Positions 12,424-23,930 of a stretch of 64,000 bases of DNA are shown piece after piece. The notes below the pieces were generated by a model. That model had not been told where the DNA came from and ran no database searches. It saw nothing but the letters and a program-made list of their open reading frames with translations. The translations under genes and the position numbers were made by a program. This DNA is from Stentor roeselii (Eukaryota; Ciliophora; Heterotrichea; Heterotrichida; Stentoridae): contig RSEH01000243.1 in assembly GCA_006503475.1 (NCBI GenBank), positions 1 to 64,000 of the forward strand, given 5' to 3'. Position 1 is the first letter of the stretch. Every line of letters begins with the position of its first letter.

Positions 12424-13114
12424 TTTTATATTTAGAATCACTGAGGTATAGAATTAATTCAACAATAGACAAAAATTTGTAGACATTTTTAAGAGTATAA
12501 ATAATTAAAGATATTATTTAAAATTCCCATTTGTATTGATGGTTATATATTTCTTTACTTCTTTAATGATATCTGGGTTCATTATATTTAAATGACTATA
12601 AAATAAGCTGAATATTACAAATTTTTTGTGAGATGATAATTTTCAAATTGCATGGTTGTCTTTTTGAAAGGCTTGACTAATAATGAACCTTCTTAATTTC
12701 TATTAATGTATAGTAGGGTCCCAAATCCGCTAGTGACAAGTTGTCGAAACTCACTTATTTTTCATGAATTTACTCGATTAAACAATTTTTGAATTTAATA
12801 TTTTTTAGTTTGTCTCAATTCATAATCATAAAATAAGACAAAATGTATTGAACTCGTTCTTGAATTAATAAATAATCTCCAAATTTTCTAATATTTGTTA
12901 AATTCCATATAAGTATTATTAGGTACAAAAATCGAATCTATATCTGGAATATTTATTTTTTGATTAGAGTATTGTAAGATGATGACATTATCAGAATCTA
13001 TATCTGGAATATTTATTTTTTGATTAGAGTATCGTAAGATGATGACATTATCAAGCATATAATTGGTTAAATATTTAGAATTTATGATGGAAACTTATTC
13101 TTAATCTGTTAATT
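12424..13114. other. AT-rich intergenic region with a 60-bp tandem duplication
   Basis: This separates two minus-strand genes, the HELxN protein and the trypsin-like protease, so it should contain the 3' end of the protease transcript and the promoter of the HELxN gene. Apart from the tandem repeat at 12934-13053 I see nothing specific. Confidence 0.4.
12934..13053. repeat. Two tandem 60-bp units differing at one base
   Basis: The units are 12934-12993 and 12994-13053. Each begins GAATCTATATCTGG and ends GATGACATTATCA. The only difference I see is T versus C in the segment AT(T/C)GTAAGATG. The near identity implies a recent duplication in non-coding DNA just past the 3' end of the protease gene. 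Confidence 0.9.
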
Positions 13115-14443
13115 CTATTTAGCTAAGTTAAGATGGTTCAATAAAAACGCCTCTAAATGTACTTCAGACTCAAAGTTAGCTGTTAATGTCTCAAGCAGTG
13201 GCTTTATATCTCTAATATGATCAAATACATCGCATTCAGCAGATATCCCTGAATTATAAAAAAATATGTCTTTTTCTTTATATTTTCCAACTGTATTCAG
13301 TAGCAAACTCTGAACTGAGTTTGCAAGGTTTTTCACTAAATTATCAACAGATTTTTTCAAATTTCCTCTTTGAATAATAATATTCTTTATTTTTGGATAT
13401 TTTTTATCAATCGATTCTTTTATTTCTTCAGGACAAACAAGATAAAAAACCTCCAAAACAAGAATTTTAAACCCTGAATAATCCTCTATGAAATAATAAC
13501 AATTTTCATCTTCAAATGGTAATCCCAAGAAAATTTGATATGCTTTTTCATATTCTTTATTCATCAGATTTCTCACCATTTGAATCAGCTCAGCTTGGCC
13601 ACTTAATGGAGGCCCTTCACAGTAAATCCCCAAAACTTTAGACCCAAAGGAAGACCCTGTCATGATTGGAGAACCTGACATTCCTGATGTTGAAGAAAGT
13701 TCAAGCTCTGCTAATCCTGTTTCTGATAATCTTAGCAGGCCTTCCGAAATAACTTGAGTTTTGAAATTATGGAATCCTTCTTTTATTTTTGATTCGAAGT
13801 CTATGATATTCATGTTGTCCAGTGGCATATAATTTATATCACGATTTCCTGTGGGATACCCTGAAATAAGAACGTTTTTCAATTCATAATCTCGAACTTC
13901 TCCTTTATCAACAATTGGTAGCACTGGAAAGTCTAAGCATACATCAAAGTTAGGTACCTTTGGGTTATAAAACTGAAAAAACTGGAATATCGCTAATACA
14001 GCGACGTCATTGGGTAAGCAGTATGGTTTGAAGTGGTTTGATATTTGTACTGAACTAAGTTTTGATTGGAATTCAAGTATTGGGCTACATGAAAAACTCT
14101 TCAAAATATTATCTGAATCATCATCACAAGAGTAAATGTCAGGATCAAAAGTGACAAACATATTTTGGTTTTTCTCTTTTGTTACTAAATTATAGGCGAC
14201 ATGGAAATTGGTTAGCCCGAATGCTATCACTCTTTTATTTCCTACGCGAATTATACCTCTAGGTTTACAAAATACGAAGCAGGTCCCAAATGGAAAGACT
14301 TTTCCGATTGACCATTTTAAAAGGTCGTCTTCAGATTTCAAGAGTTTTGAAACCTTATTAGGATCGAAATTTTCAGCTAAAAATTGCTGTCTCAATATGA
14401 TATCAAAGTAGTGAAAATGCATACGATCATAGAAATCATCCAT
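13115..14443 (-). CDS. Trypsin-like (S1/DegP-type fold) serine protease, 442 aa
   Basis: ATG at 14443. The three active-site landmarks are in the right order and spacing: His81 in GLTNFHVA, Asp146 in PNDVAVL and Ser256 in GMSGSPIM, preceded by the usual opening strand FPFGTCFVF. The segment GSKVLGIYCEG fits the strand that follows the nucleophile. The last 150-180 residues have no clear domain and are partly helical. There is no signal peptide and no membrane segment, so it is predicted to be intracellular. Proteases of this 'trypsin-like peptidase' group cleave peptide bonds by a Ser-His-Asp relay. The triad is complete, so the protein is probably active. The substrate is unknown. It sits next to the HELxN gene, but the gap of nearly 700 bp gives no evidence of co-expression. 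Confidence 0.8.
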   Translation of the reverse strand: MDDFYDRMHFHYFDIILRQQFLAENFDPNKVSKLLKSEDDLLKWSIGKVFPFGTCFVFCKPRGIIRVGNKRVIAFGLTNFHVAYNLVTKEKNQNMFVTFDPDIYSCDDDSDNILKSFSCSPILEFQSKLSSVQISNHFKPYCLPNDVAVLAIFQFFQFYNPKVPNFDVCLDFPVLPIVDKGEVRDYELKNVLISGYPTGNRDINYMPLDNMNIIDFESKIKEGFHNFKTQVISEGLLRLSETGLAELELSSTSGMSGSPIMTGSSFGSKVLGIYCEGPPLSGQAELIQMVRNLMNKEYEKAYQIFLGLPFEDENCYYFIEDYSGFKILVLEVFYLVCPEEIKESIDKKYPKIKNIIIQRGNLKKSVDNLVKNLANSVQSLLLNTVGKYKEKDIFFYNSGISAECDVFDHIRDIKPLLETLTANFESEVHLEAFLLNHLNLAK

Positions 14444-14589
14444 ATTATAAAGAATTTAATTTACTAAAGAAATGTCTATATTTAAGTATAGTTTTGCCTT
14501 TTAACTAAATTAAATCACTAATGAAATTATACAAGATTAAATAAACTAAACACATAGAAACATAATCAGAAGTATACTTTTCACTTTAA
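14444..14589. promoter_or_regulatory. 5' flank of the protease gene
   Basis: Short AT-rich stretch directly upstream of the protease ATG at 14443. It must hold at least part of its promoter, but no motif can be singled out. Confidence 0.3.
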
Positions 14590-16120
14590 AATTCCTTTAA
14601 AATATTCCACTAAGTTAAAACAGCTGAAAGGCTTCCTTTGATTTCAGAAAAAAATAACTCAAGAAACCTGGAACAATTCGCATTAATCTTCAACCAAATT
14701 AAAAACTTCCTAAAAATTCGTGAAATTTGATCAACGTGACCACTTTCAGATGATCTAGAAGAGCAGTAACCAACACAATTTCCGACATCTCGACAAAAAA
14801 CTGCGAAGACCACATTGCAGAGTCCTTGCATCTTAAATAATAACCAGTCGCTACAAATTGTTTAATTTTTTCGCAGAAAAAGTGTCCCTGGCTGAAGAAG
14901 ACGAAGCAAGTTCAATCTGGAGCCAGATTTTTTCCAGATAGAAAAAATTTCAACAAGTAAGATTGATCGGCTTAGAACTGGCTTAGCAACTTTTAAAGAC
15001 AGAGGAAGGATTCAAAACAAGTAAAAAAAAATTGTTTTTCAAGCTGCTGAAGAACTTTAAAGAACTACTATTATCTTTACTCAAGAACGTGAAATGTGTA
15101 AAGGTGAACTTGAAAGGATTCATAACAAAGCTCAAGGAATTATCAGTCAACTTCAAAAGGAAAACAAGAAGTATTTGGAAAAATCATAAAATTTCTGAAA
15201 AATCGTTTCCTGCCCCTCCGATTGCTTTGAAAAAAGATCAGCGAAGTAAATCATTATAATTTTATGAGAAGCTTCACTAAGTCGATTGTTTTTCCTACCG
15301 TCAAGGATCTCATGTTCAAAAGATGAAGGACTCTATTGAAGAACTTACATTTCTAAGTCGAAATTTGATGTCAAGTGTAATGAGTACAAAATGAAGATAG
15401 AAACCCTTCAATAATACCTTCTCTCCTACATTATCACCAAATACTATCTGAAATCTCTTGCAAATGGCTGGGTATCAATAATCGAGCGTGCAATATCCAA
15501 GTTTACCTCAGACAAGGATATTAAACTCTTCGGTAAAATCCTGCGAAACGATGTAAACAAGGACTTCTGCATAACTTTGCTTAAGTGCAAGAAGCGTCAC
15601 TAGAAGTTTTAAAACCACATTTTAAGTCGACTTTCGATTCAACAGCGAAAAGAACCTGAAATCATTAATAACACAAAAAATCATCAGAAATAGAAGAAGA
15701 GTGCCTGATAATGAAAACTGTACATGAAGAGCAAGACCAAGAATAAATTATTTGAGGAGCGGCTCACAGATCTGGAATAACTCACTGTCAGTCCGGCCTT
15801 CAGAAAAAACCAAAAAAATTAGTTTTAATCAACTGATGCAGACACTTCTTAAGTTTCGGATAAGCAGTCATAAAGATTACCTGAGACCCTTAATTTCTGT
15901 TTTAAGGGAACACGATTATAATGGAGTTCTTACCCATCAGACATTTTTTTTTAAGTTATGAGTGAATTTGGAATTGAGTTTGAAGCTACAGGTTTTTCAA
16001 GATTTTAGATACGAATTTGACTTGCAGTATCACGTTTTCAAATGTGATAAGTTTGTTTACCACTGAAATAATTGAAGGGGAAGTTATTTTGAAAAGAAAA
16101 TTACAATGAGCTAAACAAAG
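14590..16120 (+). pseudogene. Broken coiled-coil protein gene with an EF-hand-like end
   Basis: Protein-like segments appear in all three plus frames in a consistent order. They are a helical N-terminal piece near 14630-14720, a charged coiled-coil piece around 15085-15185 (ELERIHNKAQGIISQLQKEN), a piece near 15480-15600 (DKDIKLFGKILRNDVNKDF) and a C-terminal piece at about 15810-16110. The last has two EF-hand-like loops: HDYNGVLTHQTF near 15910 and, after a frame change at a run of nine T residues, DTNLTCSITFSNV near 16015. EF-hands bind calcium. With at least four frame changes and several stops this is a decayed gene. I cannot name the parent family. Confidence 0.5.
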
Positions 16121-17471
16121 AATAGAATTATAATGAAAATACCGGACCTGGTGGATTTATATATCAAACACATGGCTCAGATAGACTATTAGTTATTCTT
16201 ATTTCTCGTACATTAGATTCATTATTTTTTATTAAATGGTTTATCAATATTTTATCTTGATTGTTATAATCATTTTTGTACCAGAATATCGGTATTTTAT
16301 AAAATGGATCAATTGAACTAACTTACTACTAAAAAAGTAAAACTATTTATTGCTATAATGACTATTCTATCAGAATATCACATATTTTTTTAAAAGGATC
16401 AAATAAATCAATTAAACAGCTTATTGGTGGAAATAATATTTTAGGACCTATTATATCTTGTTCAAAAGTTAAAAGTAATATCAAATTATCCTCAATTCAA
16501 AATCAAATTCATTGAAATTTTTTGTAGAATTATAATTCTTGAAATTAGTTGAATCAATATACCACTGAAAATAAATATAATTTATTCACTCAAACTTTTT
16601 AATATACTTAATGAGAAAGTTTATAATCGGTTTAAGCCCGTCACTATGTAAATTCAATAAAATTATTCATATAAAATCAATGAATAGAAGTATAAAAATA
16701 CTAGAGATGTGAAAATTTAAAACAGGCTCAAATAATATGAAAGATTTGTATTTTAACTAATCTATTCGAGGCTTAATTAATTACAAAATAAAAATAAAAT
16801 TTTATCTTTTCAGTAAGGAGTCTAATTTTCACAGATGTACATTCAAATATACGAGTATTACCTTTGGTTTTATTTTAGTTTATACTTATTCATATAATTT
16901 TAAATGCTTTAGAAGATCTTTGATGAAATCAATAACATGAAAAATACTTAAAAATTCGGATTATCTTTGATCGTTATCATGCTCTTTTTTTAAATAAAAT
17001 AGATAAAAATGATCTGAAAATGATATATAGAATTTGTTAGGATTTGATAAAATTGGTCTTGGATTACTAATTGAATATTAAAATTAAAGAATCATCAAAC
17101 AAAATTACAAAATTCCTTTACAGAAATATATGATGATATATTATAGTTAACTGTTAATCCTAGACATAAGAGAGAAAACTTATAATTTAAAAATTTGATA
17201 GAAGATGACAAAAATAGCATACCTTAATAAACAAAGTTTAGTTCAATGAAAAATAAACTCTTATTTTAAAATAGTATTAAGATTTAAATTTAATGACATA
17301 TCGCAATTATAAACTAATTACCTGCTAGTCTGTATTAAAAGTATTATGTAGATCTATTTTTCCATTAATAGCTTATTTAATTTATATTAGATCATAATAT
17401 ATTCCTAATTTAACAGGAGAGATCTGGATAATCTTCAAGCAATAAGTCTTTTGTATTGTTTAAAAAATAAA
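16121..17471. other. AT-rich gap
   Basis: About 1.35 kb with closed frames on both strands. The right end is the 5' flank of the B-box gene. Nothing else identified. Confidence 0.5.
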
Positions 17472-18269
17472 ATGTCTATAGTTATGTCGTGCAAAGAAGT
17501 TGGCTGTCAGAATGGAATTGAAGGTTATTGTGAATCTTGCTCAGAAACTTTATATTTATGCTTGACTCATATGGCAACTCACAAAAACAATACTCATCAT
17601 ATTCCAAAGTTCTTCGATCCTGAGCATTTAAAGATACATTCCTTGAGAATTTTAAAAACAAAAATCAAAGAGTATATTTTTGAGATAGCGAATGATACCG
17701 AGAAAGTAATAACAGCATTGAAAAAGGCTACTAATACAACGATTCAAGGACTTAAGGTTTCCATGAAAAATTTGACTGTAATTTCTCTATATAAGCCTAC
17801 TTTATTATCAAAAGAGCGAATCAGATTTTTAATAGACGAAATTGGGCAGATTTCAAAAGACTTTAAATACTCTACTATTAATGAACTAAAGGAAAAGTCA
17901 GAAAAAGTGCAGGAAGAGAATGAAAATCTGAAGAAATCCTTGAAGTTAGTAAATGAACAAAAAATTGATATTCAAGATGAGAATTATGCTTTAAAGGAAT
18001 GCTTGAAATCACTCCAAGAAGAATCTGAAAAAAAAGAGTCTGAATTCCAAGTTGCTGTGAAAATTATAGGAGGAGTCACGTTAAATATTAGAGTTAAATC
18101 ATCAGATTCAATTGAAAAATTAAAAATGATGATTCACATTCAGACAGGAATTTCATTTGAAATACAGATACTTATATATGCAGGTAAACAGCTTGAAAAT
18201 TTTAGAACTCTTTCTTACTACAGTATTAATAGAGGTGCTACTCTTGATTTAGTTTTTAGTTATTTATAA
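17472..18269 (+). CDS. B-box zinc finger, coiled coil and C-terminal ubiquitin-like domain
   Basis: The first ATG in frame is 17472 (MSIVMSCKEVG), giving 265 residues. Residues 7-43 show the B-box pattern: Cys7-x4-Cys12-x7-Cys20-x2-Cys23-x6-Cys30-x2-His33-x3-His37, then His42/His43. Residues about 130-195 are a charged coiled coil (EKVQEENENLKKSLK). Residues about 196-265 read as a ubiquitin-like beta-grasp: VKIIGGVTLNIRVKSSDSIE, then a helix (KLKMMIHIQTGI), then ILIYAGKQLE and the closing pattern TLSYYSINRGATLDLVFSYL. There is no terminal Gly-Gly, so it is a built-in domain rather than a conjugated modifier. There is no RING domain. TRIM-like proteins use B-box plus coiled coil for self-assembly, so a ubiquitin-related adaptor role is a reasonable inference. 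Confidence 0.8.
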   Translation: MSIVMSCKEVGCQNGIEGYCESCSETLYLCLTHMATHKNNTHHIPKFFDPEHLKIHSLRILKTKIKEYIFEIANDTEKVITALKKATNTTIQGLKVSMKNLTVISLYKPTLLSKERIRFLIDEIGQISKDFKYSTINELKEKSEKVQEENENLKKSLKLVNEQKIDIQDENYALKECLKSLQEESEKKESEFQVAVKIIGGVTLNIRVKSSDSIEKLKMMIHIQTGISFEIQILIYAGKQLENFRTLSYYSINRGATLDLVFSYL

Positions 18270-20636
18270 GATGATATAGATGTTGAACCTCTATTAAAAC
18301 AGATTATATATATTTACATATAAAATGCTAGATTATAAGATCGATGATTGAAGTTTGAAGGGATTTGTTTTAAAAAATAGTCTTAGTTCAAGGAAAGTTA
18401 TTTTGATGATGATAAGACCTCATTCCTTCAGCATTCCTTAGACTCCTCTTCATTCTTAAGACTAAAATACGGTTACCCCAGCTGAATTTCTCAATAATGT
18501 TAATCAAGTTTTAAATATGCAAATAATTTATTCATATAGAGAATATACTTATGAAATTTACACAAAAATAAAACACAACAGAATACAAGTTAGAAGTTAA
18601 TGAGCAAACTGTGTAGATATACAATATAATTTTTAAATATTTTACATATAAAAAATAATCAAAGTATCCTAATGATTCATTTTATAAAACTTTTTAAATT
18701 AGCTTGAGTCTTTTGGTGATTGAAGAGCAAGCTAGGCTCTTTCCAATTTAATAAAAGCTTAAGTTAAAATTGATTTTTGCTTTTCAATAGCTAAAACAAG
18801 CAATATATCGAATTTCACTACATATACAAATAAAGCCTTACCTTCTGATTTGGTTAAGTTTCTTGAAAATTTTGGAACTTTCGCTTATTAGTTTTCTCCT
18901 TCATTTCATATATAGGAAAATCATCAAGAATAAGAAAAAAATCTTGGTTTACAAAGTAGCATGTTGAGTCCTTCAACTTAATCAAAAATCTTTCTACTCA
19001 TGAAGTCCTCTTGGAATTTTCTATTTAAAGGTCGAATTGATAGTCATTCCAAGAAATCCTACTCAACATTAATTTTCAGTAAGGACTGCATAATCTTCTA
19101 TGTTGAAGATTTTATTAACTATTAAAAAATGCGATCTAGATTATAAACAGTGTCTTTATTCATTTAATGAAAATTTGATGGAGTTGATTATGGGAATAGT
19201 TTCTGGAAATTTGAAAAATTGATTATGTTGAATCTAACTTTGAGAGATTGATCGATTAAATTATAATAATTGTGGAAATAAAAATTTGAAATTTACGTTA
19301 AAATCGAATTTTTTCCATAAATCTCTTTGGAATATGTTAATTGTGATTTATAGATTTAATAATTCTATGGTCATTTTCGATAGAGTCCTGCAATAGGTGC
19401 GATACATAGATTTTCAGCTAATCAGATTCGTAATTATGATCCTGATTCAAACTAATTATTATTATTATTATCCCACCACTTGCATCTGATAATTTTTTTA
19501 CCATATAAATTCTATTATTCAGCCTTTTATTTTTTTTTGGTATTATTTATAGCAGGAATTTGAGACTACTATGAATCAAGATCATGCAATCGTCTTAGTC
19601 ATTGAATTAAAAAAATGATTGACTATTACATCTTAGCATGAGTTAAAAGACAGAATTACTTGTAACTCTTGCAGCATCATTTTATTATAATTAAGTCTGA
19701 TTAGCATATTTCTGAATAATGAATAAATGTTAAAACTTCGCTCTTCTATTTAAATGGAACTATTTTTCGTTGTTCTGTAAATTTGATACCTTCAACAATA
19801 TAGTTACTTCCAAATCCATTATTTTAATTATGTTGAGTTTATCAAAGTTTGAATCATTTATTCACACCTCAATACCTTATATTCTAATGATTCTTAATCT
19901 AAAAAATAATTAAAGAACAAACTTTAAATGAGCCTATAGCAACTACCCTCATTCTAATAAACTTTTACAATAAAAAAATTTAATGGCGCTGCTAATTCTT
20001 GCTGATTTCAGTACTTAAAATTTTCTAAGGATTCACAGTAATTTGTTGAAAAAAAGTTGCAGTTTGTTAAAATTTTAGAGTTTATAAAGAGTTATTGTTT
20101 GTTACTAGTTGTTGATGAATGTTTCCTAGTTTTTATATTAAGGAGATATATAATATATTTTTAATTCAGTTGTTTTAACAAATTGAAAGAAATGTTGTTT
20201 CTAGGGTTAACTCAAAATTTATAATTCGATTAACTCACCTTTATATTTACCTCACTGACTTCTTGAAATTATTCTAGATTAATTATCTCAGAAATTTATC
20301 TGATTAGTGCCACAGTTACTGATTGTTGAACACTAAGGATTTTATTCAGGTAAATACCTAGGGTTTATTATATGTAGTAGTATAGATAAAATTTTAAAAA
20401 AATATAAACTCATATACTTAATTAAAAGAATCTTACAAAAATATTCCTTATTGATAACCTGATTTCGTGAATCAGAAATCAAATTTTAATTGTTTGAAAA
20501 GAGCGAGGTTGCTTTAACTATGACCAAGACCATATTTAGATAGAAGATAAACTATATTAACTATTTATTCTCATGAAGTAACTTTTAACTAAGGAAACCA
20601 AATCCATATTTAAGTGATGATAAAATCACACTTTTT
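18270..20636. other. Long AT-rich stretch; possible decayed ubiquitin-like copy near 18.7-18.95 kb
   Basis: No open gene on either strand. Around 18850-18885 the DNA (CTTGAAAATTTTGGAACTTTCG) resembles the region of the preceding gene that encodes LENFRTLSYY, and a loose match extends about 100-150 bp upstream. This suggests a decayed tandem duplicate of the ubiquitin-like end. The rest holds nothing I can name. Confidence 0.3.
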
Positions 20637-22539
20637 TCACTCAAACTCTTTTTTTTTATTCATTAAGTGTTTTAATCCTTTCAAACAAACTAATTTAACT
20701 TCATCCTCTTGTCTCTTTATATTTATTATTGTCAAACCTGAATAAATATCTTTCAAAAGTATATAATCAACAGATCTGCACCAAAAAAATTGATGACTAT
20801 ACACCTTACTGATTTTTCTGATTGTCTTAAAGTTATTTAAAACATACACATCAAAAGCAGCATCCACAAAAACAAAAATATTTTCTCTAAACTTTCCAAC
20901 ACCAATTCTTTGATTATGAGTCAATAAAATCTTTGAATTTCTCAAATCTTTAACAAATGATTTATTTTCACTTGAATAACATATTACTTCCCACTTTTTT
21001 GTTGTTCTTATAAATCGAATTGGACAAACTTCAAAGAAGTACTTTTTCTTAATTTCCAAAAAAGGAGTATCAACACAATAAATAAACCCCTTCAATGTTC
21101 CGCACAAAATAAAAGAACTTGAAAACACTAAATAAACAATCCCACTTTCAAATGACCTCCAACAAATATCACAGTTCGAACAAAAACTGTGCAAATAAAC
21201 TGTTTCATGTCCATACACAATCAACTTCAATTTTATTGAAACTGATAAAACTCCGCAATTAAATTTTCTCTGAGAGGTTGTTTTGATTACTCTTTGAAAT
21301 TAAAAATCGAAATATTCAATCTCTTTTGTATTTCCACTTGAATAAAGTTTATTGTTCAGCAGTTTTACACACAAAACACTTTGTTTAAAATGATTAAGCA
21401 CTTATAGAAGTAAAAATGATGATTAACTCCATACTTTTATATTTGATCATCAGATCCTGAAACAAATTTTGCAGTTCTTAAGCAGTAGTCTAATGAATTT
21501 ATTGAATATGAATGGGCTTTGAAAGATTTGAAGAGTTGAAATTGTTTTAAAACTTGAATTAATCCATCTTTATGACCAGTTAATAATATTTCAGTTTCTT
21601 CTATAAGACTGCTGCACCGCAATTGTTGTTTATATTGTTTTTGGATTAAAGGATTTTTTTGAGGTATTTTGAATTTTTGAATGATTCCTTCATAAGTTGA
21701 GCATACCAAAAACAATCATTTTGGATAAATCTTACAAAAATAACAATAAGATTTGTAAAAACTTCAAACACAAGAATTTTGTTTTTAAGGCTCCATATTC
21801 CTATGTGTCCTTTGTCTGATCCACTAACAAAATATTGAGAGTTTTCCGAAAACTTCAAACAAAAGATGCTTCCATGAAAGGTTCGAAAAAGTGCTTTGAG
21901 TTTTTTTGTTTTAATGTTGAATAAACATATTTTTGAATCATCAGACCCAGTTATGCAATTCTTGAATTTGATATCGATTGTATTGATTGCTGATGCATGG
22001 TAAGAAAAAGATGCGATTTTAGAAAGACTCTCAAGGTTGAAAAAACGAACAGTTCCGTCTCCGCCACCGCATACAAGAATTTTTAAGTTTTCTTGTATTG
22101 AAATTGAGTTTATTTGAGAGATATGCGATTTTAAAAATAGATTGAAACTTTTATGAATACTTTGTTTGAGGTATTTGAAGTTAGTTATTTGTTTTATATA
22201 TTGATTATAGAGTGATTTGATGTTTTTGTCAATTATCGAATATTTTGAGTTTTGATTGTGCGATTTTATAAGTAAGTTTATGCAAAGCTGTTTGAGAGTT
22301 AAAAGAGAATTGTTTTGAATATTTTGAGTAATGTTTTGATTGATTTGAGCTAGTTGAGTTTTTGATGACTTTATAAATTTGATTTTTTTATGAATTTGAG
22401 TGATTGGATTGAGAGATTTGTTATTTTTCACTGGTGTAAGACTATGATGTTCAGGTTTGAGTAGATGAGTCTTCAGTTCCGAAGCATTTATTGTTTCTGT
22501 TTGACAAACACATTTGTATTGCTTTTTTTCCGAAGTCAT
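20637..22539 (-). pseudogene. Frameshifted WD40-repeat protein gene
   Basis: Starts at the ATG at 22539. The N-terminal 130 residues are basic and helical and include a Cys/His cluster (CVCQTETINASELKTHLLKPEHH). WD40 repeats follow: CGGGDGTVRFFNLE, TGSDDSKICLFNIK and SGSDKGHIGIWSLK, then, after a frame change near 21715, LTGHKDGLIQVLK and SGSDDQI. Another break near 21437-21445 truncates what should read as a complete WD unit ending KVWS. Further repeats with at least one stop follow, then a last open stretch 21230-20637. About four interruptions are visible. A one-base change cannot be spliced away because introns here are 15 nt. WD40 propellers are protein-interaction scaffolds. Confidence 0.7.
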
Positions 22540-22740
22540 TATATTGATTATAATGGAATATTTTAATAAAGGTTATATAAATTGGAAAATTAAATTAGAA
22601 ATGAAGATATTGATCTTTCATTATTTTGACAAAAACAATCTCACAAAAAAGCTTATAGCTTAATTGAATAAACCATAAAATATCCACTAACTTTAACAAT
22701 TCCAACGTTGAATGTAAAGAGTTATTTCAATATTTTCCGT

Positions 22741-23930
22741 CTGAAAGATAGGAAGAAAAAACAACAAGTATCCAAGGACGAAAATCTTCTTCTTAATTCA
22801 AACCAGTCGAAAACCTAAAAAAAACTAAATAATTCTACGGACTTCGAAAAATCGGGTCTTTATTAATCATGAAATTCTTGGCAAATACCCATTTGGTGAT
22901 CATGAGTCAAGAAAAAACCAGACTCATTGACCACAACTTAAGAATAATTATCCAGCCTCATGAATTATGCTTTCCTACAGTCCAACAACTTGAATAATTT
23001 ATAAACTCTAAACGGGAAAAAATCTCATTCAATCAAATTAAAAACTTTAGGTAAAGAGTTTTTTGGGTATGTTTAAAGCTATCTTCTCAGAGAATAGTTT
23101 TTATATGTAGGATCTTTTGGTGGAGTAAGGAAATATCACCTGGACTGTAGAAATAAGGATGAAACCTGCATTCTCAGGTGCCTGTCAAAACTTCTCTATC
23201 AAAATTAATTCCACTGGAAAGAAGCCTTAGCATCGGTAGTATAGCATTTTCTATTCCAGAGATGCAGATAGAAACTAAAAGACACTTTTTAAATAAAACA
23301 AAGCAGACAATACCCCAAAGGTCATACAAAAAATTATAACTTGTAAAATGCAGACTCTCCTAAGGTGACCACAACATCTAAAATTTAAACTCAAAATAAA
23401 TCTCAATTTTCTGGGTGAGCAATTTAAAATTACTCAACAAATCCTATTAAACTAAAATAATTCAATTTGGTAAAATTTTACCTAAAATATTATCTAGTCT
23501 TCCTGAATGACAAAATGTTTATAATTGATTTGACAAGGATTTTGAAAGCAATGTATCATAATCTTCTTTTAAAGTACCCAGTCAACTCGGATAACTCAAG
23601 AAAAACAGATATGTGATACTCAAAGATCATCCATATAAATATTTGAAATGATGGTGTCTAAATCGGAAAAATCGTCTCAGCCAAGACAAAAATCACTGTA
23701 ATTGACCTCCTACTTTGAATAAATACAAAGAAATTCACCAAAATTCGCTTAATATCGATGTTCATGAAATCAAATCAGAAGAATTAACTTTGATCAATAT
23801 CTTAAGAGACGATTTTGCATCTCTGATGGGTAATAACGGAGATATTCGAGATAATATTAAGGCTTTTTATGATGAAACTTGCTTTAAGATAAGCAATTTG
23901 TTGGATAATGGAACTACTGTTTTTTGAACT
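22741..23930 (+). pseudogene. Decayed coding remnant of unknown family
   Basis: Several plus-strand pieces look coding-like but are separated by stops. Examples are 22910-22995 (beginning MSQEKTRLIDHNLRIIIQPH), 23175-23335 (SLSKLIPLERSLSIGSIAFS, then IPEMQIETK) and 23715-23927 (ELTLINILRDDFASLMGNN). The second piece has a diverged copy at about 32910-33080. I cannot name the ancestor. Treating the three pieces as one gene is a guess based on order and strand. Confidence 0.3.

Noticed and set aside
15750-15960. Reading of TAA and TAG as glutamine, which makes one frame long in the EF-hand relic
   Set aside because: The intact genes end in TAA or TAG throughout, and the EF-hand loops lie in other frames. 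It is a decayed gene, not an alternative code.
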